Assembly: GCA_021734245.1 (NCBI GenBank)
Contig: JAIPJH010000020.1
Location: forward strand, 1-34,825
DNA: 34,825 nucleotides
Direction of reading: 5' to 3'
Source of the DNA: Candidatus Cloacimonadota bacterium
Lineage (GTDB): Bacteria > Cloacimonadota > Cloacimonadia > Cloacimonadales > TCS61
The position numbers were made by a program, and so were the translations under genes. The notes below the pieces were generated by a model. The model was given only the letters and a program-made list of their open reading frames with translations, searched no databases and was not told where the DNA came from. Shown here one piece after another: positions 34,360 to 34,825 of the stretch. Each line of letters begins with the position of its first letter. Position 1 is the stretch's first letter.

Positions 34360-34377
34360 TTTAAAGTCATAAAGTGT

Positions 34378-34463
34378 GGAGGGGTTCCCGAGCGGCCAAA
34401 GGGAACAGACTGTAAATCTGTCGTCAGACGACTTCGGAGGTTCGAATCCTCCCCCCTCCACCA
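34378..34463 (+). tRNA. tRNA-Tyr (GUA anticodon)
   Basis: Acceptor GGAGGGG pairs with CCCCTCC, discriminator A and encoded CCA. Anticodon stem ACAGA/TCTGT closes CTGTAAA, giving GTA. The long variable arm (CGTCAGACGACTTC) marks a class II tRNA, as expected for bacterial tRNA-Tyr. Confidence 0.97.
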
Positions 34464-34489
34464 TTTAATATATTCAAAACGATTTGGAT

Positions 34490-34565
34490 GCGGGAGTAGC
34501 TCAATTGGTAGAGCATTAGCCTTCCAAGCTAAGGGTCGCGGGTTCGAACCCCGTCTCCCGCTCCA
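34490..34565 (+). tRNA. tRNA-Gly (UCC anticodon)
   Basis: Acceptor GCGGGAG pairs with CTCCCGC, discriminator T and encoded CCA. Anticodon stem TTAGC/GCTAA closes CTTCCAA, giving TCC. D-arm and T-arm are standard. Confidence 0.97.
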
Positions 34566-34581
34566 TTTTTTTTGGTTATAT

Positions 34582-34657
34582 GCTCATGTAGCTCAGTCGG
34601 TAGAGCACATCCTTGGTAAGGATGAGGTCACCGGTTCAAGTCCGGTCATGAGCCCCA
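34582..34657 (+). tRNA. tRNA-Thr (GGU anticodon)
   Basis: Acceptor GCTCATG pairs with CATGAGC, discriminator C and encoded CCA. Anticodon stem CATCC/GGATG closes TTGGTAA, giving GGT. It ends 35 bases before the tuf start. Confidence 0.96.
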
Positions 34658-34692
34658 TAAATGAAAATTAAAAAAAAGCCAAGGAGGGAGAA

Positions 34693-34825
34693 ATGGCTAA
34701 AGCAAAATTTGTAAGAAGTAAACCCCATGTAAACATAGGAACAATCGGACATGTTGACCATGGAAAGACGACTCTTACAGCGGCTATTACGCTTTACCTC
34801 AGCAAAACAGGTGCAGCCGAATTTC
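34693..34825 (+). CDS. tuf: Elongation factor Tu, 3' end cut by the window edge
   Basis: Only the first 44 codons are visible: [20 protein letters not shown], then [20 protein letters not shown]. The P-loop GHVDHGKT is intact and the N-terminus is that of EF-Tu, which delivers aminoacyl-tRNA to the ribosome. AAGGAGGGAGAA precedes the start. Location directly after Thr-Tyr-Gly-Thr tRNAs matches the tufB operon of Proteobacteria and supports co-transcription with the tRNAs. Confidence 0.97.
   Translation, partial: MAKAKFVRSKPHVNIGTIGHVDHGKTTLTAAITLYLSKTGAAEF

Noticed and set aside
34330-34671. A 113-codon plus-strand frame across the tRNA cluster
   Set aside because: It runs through tRNA-Thr, Tyr, Gly and Thr. 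Such frames are a known artefact of tRNA arrays; there is no ribosome binding site or protein family.

Overview
The window is about 35 kb of A+T-rich bacterial chromosome. The gene set points to the FCB group, and my best guess is Cloacimonadota (Cloacimonetes). That placement is an inference. It rests on a secreted protein with a PNPFNP-type C-terminal sorting tail, a SusC-like TonB-dependent receptor with a carboxypeptidase-regulatory-like N-terminal domain, a 31-residue AURKAIP1/COX24-type microprotein gene next to an HU gene, and promoter-like sites that pair TTGACA with a T-rich TTTTG box instead of TATAAT. Most of the window is housekeeping. No prophage, insertion sequence with a transposase, or CRISPR array is visible.

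Layout. 1-2750 (+): the end of an unrecognised gene, then a 750-residue membrane protein whose N-terminus carries DHH-phosphoesterase motifs in an unusual order. 2796-6758 (-): a DEAD-box RNA helicase, an HtrA/DegP protease and an Hsp20 chaperone with a CIRCE-type operator. 7065-10814 (+): a small cupin-like protein, a nitroreductase-family protein and the disaggregase ClpB. 11315-11718 (+): HU and the microprotein. 12257-19179 (-): a tightly overlapped operon read rho, U32 peptidase-family (tRNA/rRNA hydroxylation type), TPR-SPOR protein, mutS, DUF3795, DUF523/TudS-like. 19393-20967 (+): a secreted OB-fold protein and a membrane-anchored protein with a histone-H1-like basic tail. 21032-24079 (-): a TonB-dependent receptor. 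24255-28163 (+): a SWIM-SNF2 helicase and a YigZ/IMPACT protein. 28165-32049 (-): etfA with a fused 2x[4Fe-4S] ferredoxin domain, an amidohydrolase, queE and a lipoprotein. 32207-end (+): lepA, then tRNA-Thr, Tyr, Gly, Thr and the start of tuf, the same order as the E. coli thrU-tyrU-glyT-thrT-tufB operon.

How the genes relate. The 2.8-10.8 kb part is enriched in protein quality control (HtrA, Hsp20, ClpB), with HrcA-type control visible only at hsp20. The rho-mutS operon is bound together by TAATG overlaps and one-base gaps. The etfA-amidohydrolase-queE-lipoprotein strand has been interrupted by a decayed GxxExxY-family gene with CACAGAG-type arms, whose edge now lies directly against the queE start codon.

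Intergenic DNA holds several kinds of small palindromic repeat. One is a roughly 100-bp nested palindrome present twice, with a third partial copy. Another is a set of hairpins around a TCCT loop. There is also a perfect 7-bp tandem repeat. The most unusual protein-level observation is the DHH motif order of the 500-2752 gene.
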